The notes under the pieces: model-generated
Database searches by the model: none
Told to the model about the DNA's origin: nothing
What the model saw: the letters and a program-made list of their open reading frames with translations, nothing else
Assembly (NCBI GenBank): GCA_937891875.1
Contig: CALATR010001311.1
Location: 1-6,393 of the forward strand
From: an uncultured Pseudomonadota bacterium
GTDB lineage: Bacteria > Myxococcota_A > UBA796 > GCA-2862545
Direction: 5' to 3'
DNA length: 6,393 nt
Shown: positions 1 through 5,733 of the stretch, piece by piece
Layout: the number at the start of each line of letters is the position of its first letter
Position numbering within the stretch: position 1 is the first letter of the stretch
Position numbers and translations under genes: made by a program

Positions 1-951
1 GTCGCCGTCGAGGTCGCCCATGCGCAGACCCGAGCTGCCCCAGTTGTCGACTCCCGCGGCGTAGATCTCGGTGCGCTCGTAGCTTCCGTCCATGCGCCGA
101 TCGAAGACCGACACCGACTCCTTGAGCTGGGACACCAGGGCCACGATCTCCAGCTCGGGATCGGCGTCGACGTTGACCGCCCAGGCGTCGATGGCGCCGT
201 CGGTCTCCCACAGGGTGTGCTCGATGTAGCCACTGAAGTCGTTCTCGAGCCACAGCAGGCTCCCCTCGCCCTCCGCGCCGAACTCGCAGACGATCAGGTC
301 CTGGTCGATGTCACCGTCGAGGTCCGCCGGCTCCACGCAGACGGTGCGGCCGACGTCGGCCAGCAGCACCTCGGGAGTGTAGGAGCCGTCGTCCTCGCCG
401 GAGAGCAGGCGCAGCACGCCGACGGGGTCGGTCGTGGGGAAGATCTGCCCGCTGTCGGCGACCAGCACGTCGACGTTGCCGTCCAGGTCGAGGTCGGCGA
501 CCGCGGTCCGGGTCGGCGAGTCGAAGGGCCCGGGCAGCTCCAGGGTGTCGCAGACCCCGTCGCGGTCGCAGTTGCCGTACCAGGTGACGCTCTGCGCCCA
601 CGCGTCGCTGACCAGGAGCTCCGCCCGACCGGTGCCCCGCAGGTCGACCTCCTGCAGGTGGGTGCCGCCCGGGCCCAGATCCTGGGGGCCGATGAGCGTG
701 CCGAGCTCGAAGGAGGTGGGGTGGGGCTCGACCGGCACGCAGGGGTCGCTGTCGGTGTCCGTGTCGGTGTCCGTGTCGGTGTCCGTGTCGGAGTCGGTGT
801 CCGTGTCGGTGTCCGTCTCGCCGGTGTCGGTGTCGGTGTCCGTCTCGCCGGTGTCGCTGTCCCCGGTGTCCGAGTCGACCCCGGTGTCGGTGTCGGTGTC
901 GGGGCCGGTGCAGGCGAGCACCAGCAGGGGGATCATCCAGACAGCGCGCAC
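1..951 (-). CDS. FG-GAP/VCBS-repeat lipoprotein with Asp-Thr-rich linker (3' end outside window)
   Basis: I translated this frame by hand: it is open from a GTG at 951 to the window edge, giving 317 residues with no stop. The N-terminus is a short hydrophobic signal with a lipobox-like LVLAC, lipidated Cys at residue 14. Residues 18-69 are an almost pure Asp/Thr/Ser linker, followed by a globular part with Asp-rich loops typical of FG-GAP/VCBS beta-propeller blades: D153-D155-D157-G158 with D161; D210-D212-G213-D214; N260-D262-D264; and a fourth starting at D313 at the edge. Such loops bind Ca2+ in the family. Cys residues at 71, 127, 133, 205 and 222 could form disulfides outside the cytoplasm. 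GGAGG at 956-960 lies 4 nt before the GTG; the ATG at 934-936 is too far from it and would remove part of the signal. Predicted to be a lipid-anchored envelope or surface protein; the ligand is unknown. The PcfJ-like gene lies 63 nt upstream on the same strand. Confidence 0.82.
   Translation of the reverse strand, partial: MRAVWMIPLLVLACTGPDTDTDTGVDSDTGDSDTGETDTDTDTGETDTDTDTDSDTDTDTDTDTDTDSDPCVPVEPHPTSFELGTLIGPQDLGPGGTHLQEVDLRGTGRAELLVSDAWAQSVTWYGNCDRDGVCDTLELPGPFDSPTRTAVADLDLDGNVDVLVADSGQIFPTTDPVGVLRLLSGEDDGSYTPEVLLADVGRTVCVEPADLDGDIDQDLIVCEFGAEGEGSLLWLENDFSGYIEHTLWETDGAIDAWAVNVDADPELEIVALVSQLKESVSVFDRRMDGSYERTEIYAAGVDNWGSSGLRMGDLDGD
745..900 (-). repeat. Hexanucleotide low-complexity tract coding the Asp-Thr linker
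   Basis: The 156 bp are mostly tandem Asp-Thr codons (gac acc / gac acg), occasionally broken by Gly-Glu-Thr, Gly-Val-Asp-Ser or Asp-Ser. The mixture of acc and acg makes the effective period 6 or 12 bp in places. The tract lies directly after the lipidated Cys, where it would act as a flexible, strongly acidic spacer holding the repeat domain away from the membrane. Tracts like this are prone to slippage, so its length may vary between strains or assemblies; any change in multiples of 6 bp keeps the frame. Confidence 0.9.
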
Positions 952-955
952 GCGT

Positions 956-960
956 CCTCC
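956..960 (-). promoter_or_regulatory. Ribosome binding site of the lipoprotein gene
   Basis: Read on the minus strand, GGAGG is followed by four bases (acgc) and the GTG start at 951. This decides the start in favour of GTG over the in-frame ATG five codons later. The same GGAGG-4 nt-start layout occurs at sthA and at the carbinolamine dehydratase gene. Confidence 0.6.
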
Positions 961-976
961 ACGCCGCCCAGCCTGA

Positions 977-995
977 CCGACCGGGGGCGGGTCGG
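977..995. other. Short hairpin in the 63-bp gap between the PcfJ-like and lipoprotein genes
   Basis: CCGACC (977-982) and GGTCGG (990-995) form a perfect 6-bp GC-rich stem with a 7-base loop, just downstream of the PcfJ-like stop codon on the minus strand. No run of T follows on either strand, so it is not a standard intrinsic terminator. It might attenuate transcription into the lipoprotein gene or stabilise an upstream 3' end. At this GC content a 6-bp stem can also arise by chance. Confidence 0.3.
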
Positions 996-1014
996 CAAGT
1001 GCGGAGGCGCGCGG

Positions 1015-2247
1015 TCAGCCGTACTGGAGGTCGTTGCGGCGAGCGAGCACGCGGACGGCGCGATCGGCGTCGGCGGCAAGCATGGCGTTGACCGGACCTC
1101 GGGCCTGCAGGATCGCCCGGCGGCGCAGATCGACCAGGATCGTGCCGCGGGGGCCGGTGGGGTCGCACAGCGAGATGATGGCGTACAGCCCGGACCCGAC
1201 CTGGCGTCCCAGCGTTCCCGCGCAGTGGCTCATCCGCAGCCCCTCGAGGTCGAGGTCCGCCTGGGTCCGGAGCTCGGTGAAGGTCCACCGGCCGAGCTCC
1301 CTGGACCTCCACGGACGCAGCGTCAGCGAGGAAGGCGGCGCCAACGGATGGGTCGACGCCACCTCGGGCTCCACCCGGCGCAAGGCATCCCGCAGCACGT
1401 TCCGCGTCGAGCGACCGAAGAGCCTCACCTCCCCTTGCCCGCGCATCCGCTGGATCCCGTCGAGCACCCTCGGCAGCCCCGCCTCGCGGGCCTCGTCCCA
1501 CCGAGGGACCAGCCACTCGATCACCCGGTGCCAGAACGGCTCGCCGTCGCGCTGGAACCGGGCGAGGCCCGTCCCCGCGAGGTCTTCCACCCAGCGCTCC
1601 TCTCCTCCAAAGCCCAGGATCTGAGCACGTCGCAGCGCGTCGACGCCACACAGGTCGTCGGGGCTCTGCACGAGGTGATGGCGCATCGCGCGGGTCAGCG
1701 GAACTTCGAGACCGCCCCAGCCGCGCAAGGACTCGCCGCGGCCGATGCGTGCGGCGACCCTCACGGACCAGCGCCAGCCGTACGGATCGAACCGGCCGCG
1801 AACCCCGAAGCGCAGCAATGCGCGGGGAACGGGGTGGCGCTGGAAGACGCGCAGTCCGGTCTCGAGGGCGCGCGCCCGGACATGGGAGCACTGCCTCAGC
1901 GCTGCCGTGCAGCAGAGCTCGCAGACCCATGCATGCTCGACCAGCGGGTACACCAGCGCAGCGGGAACGGGCGGCGCCCAGCCGCTCACCGTCCAGTCCC
2001 ACCACCAGCTCAGCTGCAGGAATCGGTTCTTCGAGGCGGTGTTCAGGTGAGAGACCCCGAACAACCTCCGCGCGCCGCACTCCAGGGCGCGCACCTGGGA
2101 CTGGTCGTTGCTCCCGTGGTGGGCGCGCCGCCACTCCAGCTCCTCCCTCACCCTCTCCGCAGTCCGCCGCTCCCGCTCGCGCCGCCGCGCCCGCCGGTTC
2201 TGCTGCCACTGCGCCTCGTCTCCATTCCACGCTTTTCCATGGTTCAT
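1015..2247 (-). CDS. PcfJ-like domain protein, function unknown
   Basis: A 410-residue protein. The C-terminal part carries the signature I associate with the PcfJ-like family (named after a protein of the enterococcal conjugative plasmid pCF10): an M-x-H-C-x-G block (M339, H341, C342, G344), a strand with G368-T369 and D373, then Q381-A-R-G384 and N387. The biochemical role of the family is not established. Residues 17-40 are a very basic Arg/Glu stretch likely to be helical. C109, C112, C113, C120 and H122 form a cluster that could bind a metal. No signal peptide or membrane segment is visible, so it is probably cytoplasmic. The ATG at 2247 is the only usable start: no ATG, GTG or TTG lies in frame between it and the upstream stop at 2290-2292. 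Codon use is looser than in sthA (gtt, ttg, gaa and agg all appear). It is transcribed away from sthA. The family call rests on motif recognition only. Confidence 0.68.
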   Translation of the reverse strand: MNHGKAWNGDEAQWQQNRRARRRERERRTAERVREELEWRRAHHGSNDQSQVRALECGARRLFGVSHLNTASKNRFLQLSWWWDWTVSGWAPPVPAALVYPLVEHAWVCELCCTAALRQCSHVRARALETGLRVFQRHPVPRALLRFGVRGRFDPYGWRWSVRVAARIGRGESLRGWGGLEVPLTRAMRHHLVQSPDDLCGVDALRRAQILGFGGEERWVEDLAGTGLARFQRDGEPFWHRVIEWLVPRWDEAREAGLPRVLDGIQRMRGQGEVRLFGRSTRNVLRDALRRVEPEVASTHPLAPPSSLTLRPWRSRELGRWTFTELRTQADLDLEGLRMSHCAGTLGRQVGSGLYAIISLCDPTGPRGTILVDLRRRAILQARGPVNAMLAADADRAVRVLARRNDLQYG

Positions 2248-2248
2248 G

Positions 2249-2255
2249 CTCCTTT
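2249..2255 (-). promoter_or_regulatory. Unusually close Shine-Dalgarno sequence of the PcfJ-like gene
   Basis: On the minus strand AAAGGAG is separated from the ATG at 2247 by a single base (c). This is much tighter than the usual 5-9 nt, and tighter than the 4-nt spacing at three other genes here. No alternative start exists upstream in frame, and the nearest in-frame GTG, about codon 33, has no better site. Either initiation is weak, or the real SD interaction uses other bases. Confidence 0.45.
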
Positions 2256-2560
2256 GTGGGCCGCGCGGACTCCGGTCCGGCGGACTTGGTCACGACGCCG
2301 CGCCGATCCCCACGGATCGATCGACCGCGCTCCCTGGGGGAGCCCGCGGTGCTCGGCATCTGCTCACGTTCCGGCGACCACCACGGTCGACCGGATCAGC
2401 TGTTTCGCCCCGCCAGGGAAGGGCGCAGGTTCGTCGTCGTCTGCATGGGCCCTCCGGCCGTGGTTGGGGGTTGAACGGACCCCGAATGTACGCAGGCGGC
2501 CTCACCGCCGCAACAGCCACAAGCTCCACGTCTGCACGACGATGTTACGCCCGACACCAG

Positions 2561-2565
2561 GGAGG
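2561..2565 (+). promoter_or_regulatory. Ribosome binding site that sets the sthA start
   Basis: GGAGG is followed by four bases (tcga) and the GTG at 2570. The sthA frame stays open far upstream (to about 2108), so the site matters: it places the start where the protein begins to match SthA and gives 464 residues, close to the 466 of Escherichia coli SthA. Confidence 0.75.
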
Positions 2566-2569
2566 TCGA

Positions 2570-3964
2570 GTGCAGGAGCATCAGGTCGACGTCGTGGTCA
2601 TCGGCTCGGGTCCGGGCGGAGAGGGCGCGGCGATGAAGGCGGTCAAGAGCGGTCTGTCGGTCGCCGTGGTGGAGCGCTACGTCGCGGTTGGCGGCGGCTG
2701 CACCCACTGGGGCACCATCCCCTCCAAGGCCCTGCGCCACGCCATCCGCACCGTCGGCGACATGCGCAGCAACCCGCTGTTCCAGCACTGCCGGCCTTCG
2801 ATGCCCGATCTGCCGGAGCTGCTCCGCACGGCCGAGCGGGTGATCCGCAAGCAGGTGGACCTGCGCTCGGGCTTCTACGAGCGCAACCGCGTGCCCATCA
2901 TCGAGGGCAGCGCCCGCTTCGTCGATCCCCACACCATCGAGGTGGAGCGAGACGGCGTCATCGTCGACCGCCTCAAGGCCCGCTTCATCGTCATCGCCAC
3001 CGGCAGCCGCCCGTACCGCCCGAAGAAGGTCGACTTCAACCACCCCCGCATCCTCGACGCGGACAAGGTGCTCCAGCTCGACTTCACGCCCAGCTCCATG
3101 GTCATCTACGGCGCGGGCGTCATCGGCAGCGAGTACGCCTCGATGTTCCGCAACCTGGGCATCAAGATCACGCTCATCAACACCCGGGACAAGCTGCTGT
3201 CCTTCCTGGATGACGAGATCATCGACGCGCTGGCCTACCACCTGCGCAACCAGGGCACGATCATCAAGCACAACGAGGAGATGGAGTCCATCGAGGGCGT
3301 GGACGACGGCGTCGTGCTCAAGCTCAAGTCGGGCAAGAAGATCCTGGCGGACACCCTGCTCTTTGCCCAGGGCCGCACCGGCAACACCGACGGCATGAAC
3401 CTGGAGGCGGTCGGGCTCGAGCCCAACTCCCGCGGCCAGCTGGACGTGGACCGCAACTACCGCACCAAGGTCCCCCACATCTACGCCATCGGCGACGTCA
3501 TCGGCTACCCGAGCCTCGCCTCGGCCGCCTACGACCAGGGCCGCTTCGCCGCGACCCACTTCGCCGAGGGCAGCTGCGAGTACACGCTGGTCGAGTCCAT
3601 CCCGACCGGCATCTACACCAGCCCCGAGATCTCGAGCGTCGGCGCCACCGAGCGCGAGCTCACCGAGCAGAAGGTCCCCTACGAGGTCGGCCACGCGATG
3701 TACCGCCACCTCGCCCGCGCCCAGATCACGGGCGACACGGTGGGCATGCTCAAGCTGCTCTTCCACCGGGAGACCAAGCAGGTGCTGGGCATCCACTGCT
3801 TCGGCACCAACGCCAGCGAGATCGTGCACATCGGCCAGGCGATCATGGCCCAGCCCGGCGAGCGCAACACCATCGACTACTTCGCCACCACCACGTTCAA
3901 CTACCCGACCATGGCCGAGGCCTACCGCGTGGCGGCGCTGAACGGCCTCAACCGCCTGTTCTAG
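2570..3964 (+). CDS. sthA: Soluble pyridine nucleotide transhydrogenase
   Basis: 464 residues, matching SthA (UdhA, EC 1.6.1.1) along its length. This cytosolic FAD flavoprotein moves hydride between NADPH and NAD+, mainly to dispose of excess NADPH. The FAD Rossmann motif GSGPGGEG is at residues 12-19 with E35 closing the fold. The block GGGCTHWGTIPSKALR follows: C44 is kept, but the second redox cysteine of lipoamide dehydrogenase and glutathione reductase is Thr49, as is normal for SthA, so there is no active disulfide. The NAD(P)-binding motif GAGVIGSEYAS is at 181-191, and the second FAD motif has G308-D309. The dimerisation domain ends in TFNYPTMAEAYRVAALNG and NRLF, where NYPT replaces the His-Glu catalytic dyad region of lipoamide dehydrogenase; from memory this tail is essentially that of E. 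coli SthA. It leads a four-gene cluster, with the next gene 6 nt downstream. Third codon positions are nearly all G or C. The longer 618-residue reading from 2108 is not supported. Confidence 0.97.
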   Translation: MQEHQVDVVVIGSGPGGEGAAMKAVKSGLSVAVVERYVAVGGGCTHWGTIPSKALRHAIRTVGDMRSNPLFQHCRPSMPDLPELLRTAERVIRKQVDLRSGFYERNRVPIIEGSARFVDPHTIEVERDGVIVDRLKARFIVIATGSRPYRPKKVDFNHPRILDADKVLQLDFTPSSMVIYGAGVIGSEYASMFRNLGIKITLINTRDKLLSFLDDEIIDALAYHLRNQGTIIKHNEEMESIEGVDDGVVLKLKSGKKILADTLLFAQGRTGNTDGMNLEAVGLEPNSRGQLDVDRNYRTKVPHIYAIGDVIGYPSLASAAYDQGRFAATHFAEGSCEYTLVESIPTGIYTSPEISSVGATERELTEQKVPYEVGHAMYRHLARAQITGDTVGMLKLLFHRETKQVLGIHCFGTNASEIVHIGQAIMAQPGERNTIDYFATTTFNYPTMAEAYRVAALNGLNRLF

Positions 3965-3970
3965 GTCGCC

Positions 3971-4720
3971 GTGGCTGACGACGAGTCCCTCGATCTGCCC
4001 GTTCCGGCCGCCTCCACCGAGGTGGCCCTGCCCAGTGGGCCCGAGTCCCCCGACCTGCTGCTGGTCGCGCGCTACGGCCTGATGATCTCGCTGTGCGCGC
4101 TGATCCCGATCCCGGTGCTGGACTGGCTGGTCGAGTCCTGGCTGCGCAAGCGCCTCACCCGCATCCAGCTGCACGGCTTCGGCATCGAGGTCAAGCGCCG
4201 AGACGTCGCCATGCTCGGCAACGGCGACGCGGGCGGCTGCCTGGGTCTGTTGTGGAGCGTCGTCAGCTGGCCCTTCCGCCGGCTGCTCCGCTACCTGCTG
4301 TGGGTGCTCATCATCAAGGCGATGATCGACACCTTCAGCGATGTCGTCGCCCGCGCGATCCTCGTCCACGAGGCCTGCCGCTCCGGGGCGCTCCCCGGCG
4401 ACGCCGTGCAGATCCGCGCCGCCATCCAGCGGGCGGGCAAGGGCGCCAACACCAAGCCCCTCGAGCGCGGCGTCGGCATCATCTACCGCTCGCTCAAGGG
4501 CCAGCTGTGGCGGCTGTGGCGCCAGTCCCGCGAGCGCATGCGCGCCGAGACCCGTCGCGAGCGCCAGGACGACAGCTGGAGCCCCGAGGACGAGGCTCCC
4601 CTGCAGGACGACCTCGAAGGTCTGTCCGAGGCCCTCGCCCGCGCCATCTGGATCCCCGAGGTCCACGAGACCCTGCGCCGACGCTTCCGCGAAGAGCTCG
4701 CCGCGATGAAGGACACCTGA
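3971..4720 (+). CDS. Unrecognised inner-membrane protein, 249 residues
   Basis: Starts at a GTG 6 nt after the sthA stop. No Shine-Dalgarno sequence is visible, so translation is probably coupled to sthA. Residues 1-28 are acidic and Pro-rich. A first membrane segment at about 35-56 contains ALIPIPVLDW. A second hydrophobic stretch at about 89-119 is interrupted by two Arg pairs and may be two half-segments or a re-entrant helix. The remainder is soluble: a basic helical part (about 150-200, many Arg/Lys/Gln), an acidic patch (about 201-217) and a charged C-terminal helix. The IP-x-P-x-x-D arrangement recalls DUF697/EcsC-type proteins, but the resemblance is limited to this short block and I do not assign the family. 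Position suggests co-expression with sthA and the pterin dehydratase; a functional link is not shown. Coding status is supported by tight packing, strong G/C third-position bias and a continuous frame. Confidence 0.8.
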   Translation: MADDESLDLPVPAASTEVALPSGPESPDLLLVARYGLMISLCALIPIPVLDWLVESWLRKRLTRIQLHGFGIEVKRRDVAMLGNGDAGGCLGLLWSVVSWPFRRLLRYLLWVLIIKAMIDTFSDVVARAILVHEACRSGALPGDAVQIRAAIQRAGKGANTKPLERGVGIIYRSLKGQLWRLWRQSRERMRAETRRERQDDSWSPEDEAPLQDDLEGLSEALARAIWIPEVHETLRRRFREELAAMKDT

Positions 4721-4728
4721 CCCCGCCC

Positions 4729-4733
4729 GGAGG
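4729..4733 (+). promoter_or_regulatory. Ribosome binding site of the pterin dehydratase gene
   Basis: GGAGG followed by four C bases and the ATG at 4738, in the 17-nt gap after the membrane protein gene. It fixes the start and gives a 96-residue protein, the usual size for this family. A much longer reading from 4093 in the same frame ignores this site and overlaps the membrane protein gene. Confidence 0.7.
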
Positions 4734-4737
4734 CCCC

Positions 4738-5028
4738 ATGCCCGACCTGCTCACTGCCGACGACCGCGCCCGCGCCCTGTCCCGCGTGCCTGCCTGGAGC
4801 GAGGTCGACGGTCGCGATGCCATCGAGCGCACCGTCGAGTTCGACAGCTTCATCGCCGCATTTGGCTTCATGACCCAGGTCGCGATCCACGCCGAGAAGC
4901 TGAACCACCACCCGGAGTGGAAGAACGTCTACAACCGGGTCGAGATCACCCTGTCGACCCACGACGCGGGCGGCCTCACCAACAAGGACATCTCCCTGGC
5001 CGAGCGCATCGACGCACTCCTGGGCTAG
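4738..5028 (+). CDS. phhB: Pterin-4a-carbinolamine dehydratase
   Basis: 96 residues, full family length. The enzyme (EC 4.2.1.96) dehydrates 4a-hydroxytetrahydropterin, made by aromatic amino acid hydroxylases, to the quinonoid dihydropterin, allowing cofactor recycling; it acts in the cytoplasm. The family signature is complete: E53-K-L-N-H57-H58-P59-E60-W61, then Y65, V68, T74-H75 and GGLTNKD at 78-84. H57, H58 and H75 have the same spacing as the three active-site histidines of mammalian PCD/DCoH (61, 62, 79). No aromatic amino acid hydroxylase or dihydropteridine reductase is in the window, so the partner must be elsewhere. In some bacteria such proteins occur without a hydroxylase and have other proposed roles, including in molybdopterin metabolism, so the physiological substrate is not certain. 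Third gene of the sthA cluster. The symbol phhB follows Pseudomonas usage. Confidence 0.95.
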   Translation: MPDLLTADDRARALSRVPAWSEVDGRDAIERTVEFDSFIAAFGFMTQVAIHAEKLNHHPEWKNVYNRVEITLSTHDAGGLTNKDISLAERIDALLG

Positions 5029-5036
5029 CGTCAGGC

Positions 5037-5438
5037 ATGGACCGCACCCACACCCTCGTCGTGCTCGACAACCGCACCTTCCTGGTGCCGACCCGCCACC
5101 TGCCGCCCGAGCCGTGGGACGCGGACAGCTTCACCGAGTGGGAGGTGCCCCCCGAGGAGGCCAAGGCCTGGCAGCTGGCCAAGTTGGACGCCGGCCTGCA
5201 GGAGCTCGATCGGCTGGGCCAGGTCTTCGGCGCACTGCTGGGCGGCGATCCCGAGCGCTTGAAGGGCATGGCGCCCCCTGGCGATCCGGCGGAGGCGCGG
5301 CGGACGATGGAGCGAGCCCTGCGCGGGCTGAAGCGAGCGGGCGGCGGCCAGGCGGTGAAGAAGGCCTGGGCCGGGCCGGAGGGCGAGCAGCTCGCGAAGG
5401 CGGTCGAGCGGGCGCTCGGGGAGATCGACGGGGAGTAG
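5037..5438 (+). CDS. Unrecognised small soluble protein, 133 residues
   Basis: I do not recognise the family. ATG at 5037 lies 8 nt after the phhB stop, with only a weak AGG before it, so translation is probably coupled. The N-terminus (residues 6-20) looks like a beta hairpin. It is followed by a Pro/Trp-rich turn (about 23-38) and then helices: about 39-69, ending in GALLGG, and about 84-102 and 106-130, both Ala/Arg/Lys/Glu-rich. There is no signal peptide, membrane segment or Cys, so it should be cytoplasmic. The same frame is open upstream to 4917, but that part overlaps the well-supported phhB and is discarded. It is probably the last gene of the sthA cluster, since the next gene is on the other strand. 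Packing and frame support coding; no function can be assigned. Confidence 0.75.
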   Translation: MDRTHTLVVLDNRTFLVPTRHLPPEPWDADSFTEWEVPPEEAKAWQLAKLDAGLQELDRLGQVFGALLGGDPERLKGMAPPGDPAEARRTMERALRGLKRAGGGQAVKKAWAGPEGEQLAKAVERALGEIDGE

Positions 5439-5516
5439 CGGGCGGGGCGTGGGCGGCGGCTGTGCTAGGGCGCGGGTCGTTGGAGGGGCCTGGAGGAGGC
5501 CGTCTTCAGGTCTCAG
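5439..5516. other. Gap between the sthA cluster and the palindromic element
   Basis: Extremely G-rich on the plus strand, with several GGG and GGCGG runs at 5439-5490. Apart from the weak hairpin at 5487-5501 I see no gene or site. The G runs could in principle support a G-quadruplex, but they are irregular. Confidence 0.4.
5487..5501 (+). terminator. Weak terminator candidate after the sthA cluster
   Basis: GGCCT (5487-5491) and AGGCC (5497-5501) form a 5-bp GC-rich stem with a 5-base loop, 49 nt after the last stop codon of the cluster. Only gtcttc follows, so the U-rich tail is poor. The larger palindromes starting at 5517 could end transcription instead. Confidence 0.22.
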
Positions 5517-5564
5517 GTGTTCACCCGGACGGGGTTGCCCGGGCAAGTCGGCACGACTGAACAC
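5517..5564. repeat. Left 48-bp symmetric unit
   Basis: GTGTTCA (5517-5523), 11 bp, the perfect palindrome TTGCCCGGGCAA (5535-5546), 11 bp, TGAACAC (5558-5564). The outer 7-mers are exact inverted repeats, extending to 8 bp with 5516 and 5565. The palindrome sits exactly midway. The 19 bp at 5533-5551 recur identically at 5750-5768, in direct orientation. Confidence 0.85.
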
Positions 5565-5572
5565 CCGGCGGA

Positions 5573-5595
5573 GGCAACCCCGTTGATTTGCACAC
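5573..5595. repeat. Left arm of a perfect 23-bp inverted repeat
   Basis: The 23 bases are the exact reverse complement of 5703-5725. The arm includes GGCAA (5573-5577), CCCCGTT (5578-5584) and TGCACAC (5589-5595), the same spacing as half of the 48-bp unit. The loop between the arms is 107 bp. Confidence 0.92.
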
Positions 5596-5702
5596 CTGGA
5601 GCTCTCGGGAGCGCATGGCCGGCTCGACAGCCTGTCCCGGCCACGACGAAACGCCGAGAATCGGCCACCCCGTTCGCAACGGGGCGACGAGCAGGTCGCA
5701 GA
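5596..5702. other. Central 107-bp loop with three smaller hairpins
   Basis: The loop is not symmetric itself but contains three local hairpins: GCTC/GAGC (5601-5612, 4-base loop); TGGCCGG/CCGGCCA (5616-5622 and 5637-5643), with an inner GACA/TGTC stem; and CCCCGTT/AACGGGG (5668-5674 and 5678-5684, 3-base loop). CCCCGTT and AACGGGG also occur inside the two 23-bp arms (5578-5584 and 5714-5720), so alternative, mutually exclusive pairings are possible. Confidence 0.6.
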
Positions 5703-5725
5703 GTGTGCAAATCAACGGGGTTGCC
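5703..5725. repeat. Right arm of the perfect 23-bp inverted repeat
   Basis: Exact reverse complement of 5573-5595. It begins with GTGTGCA (5703-5709), has AACGGGG at 5714-5720, and ends in TTGCC (5721-5725). The following bases CCCCGGC differ from the perfect palindrome of the outer units. Confidence 0.92.
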
Positions 5726-5733
5726 CCCCGGCG

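Larger units (their letters stand above)
2248..2569. other. Divergent intergenic region between the PcfJ-like gene and sthA
   Basis: These 322 bp must hold the promoters of both divergent genes. I see no convincing sigma70 -35/-10 pair: TTGAAC at 2471-2476 resembles a -35 box but has no matching -10 box at 16-18 bp. Visible symmetric elements are a hairpin with 6-bp stem and 3-base loop (GCTCCC / GGGAGC, 2329-2343), a perfect 10-bp palindrome CGGTCGACCG (2384-2393) and an 8-bp palindrome GATCGATC. The 10-bp palindrome could be an operator, but this is speculative. The frames open across this stretch have no start with a ribosome site and no recognisable protein, so I call no gene here. Confidence 0.5.

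Noticed and set aside
434..976. Plus-strand frame with a Ser-Val repeat
   Set aside because: It is the antisense reading of the Asp-Thr linker (gtgtcc/gtgtcg). No ribosome site or domain supports it.
311..2359. 682-residue minus-strand open frame
   Set aside because: It overlaps the PcfJ-like gene and the lipoprotein in another frame. The part over the Asp-Thr tract becomes repetitive Arg-His, an artefact of the hexamer repeat.
2471..2476. TTGAAC as a -35 box for sthA
   Set aside because: No -10-like hexamer lies 16-18 bp downstream.
2290..2529. 79-residue minus-strand frame in the divergent intergenic region
   Set aside because: No ribosome site, Arg/Pro-rich composition and no recognisable motif.
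2108..2569. 154-residue N-terminal extension of SthA
   Set aside because: The extension is Arg/Ser/Pro-rich and overlaps the start of the divergent gene. The GTG at 2570 with GGAGG gives the family length.
217..3213. 998-residue plus-strand open frame
   Set aside because: It runs antisense through the lipoprotein and PcfJ-like genes and out of frame into sthA. The translation is Pro/Arg/Gly/Val-rich low complexity with no domain, typical of a GC-rich shadow frame.
2396..4666. 756-residue minus-strand open frame opposite sthA
   Set aside because: Antisense of two well-supported genes; Val/Asp/Ala/Gly-biased with no recognisable fold.
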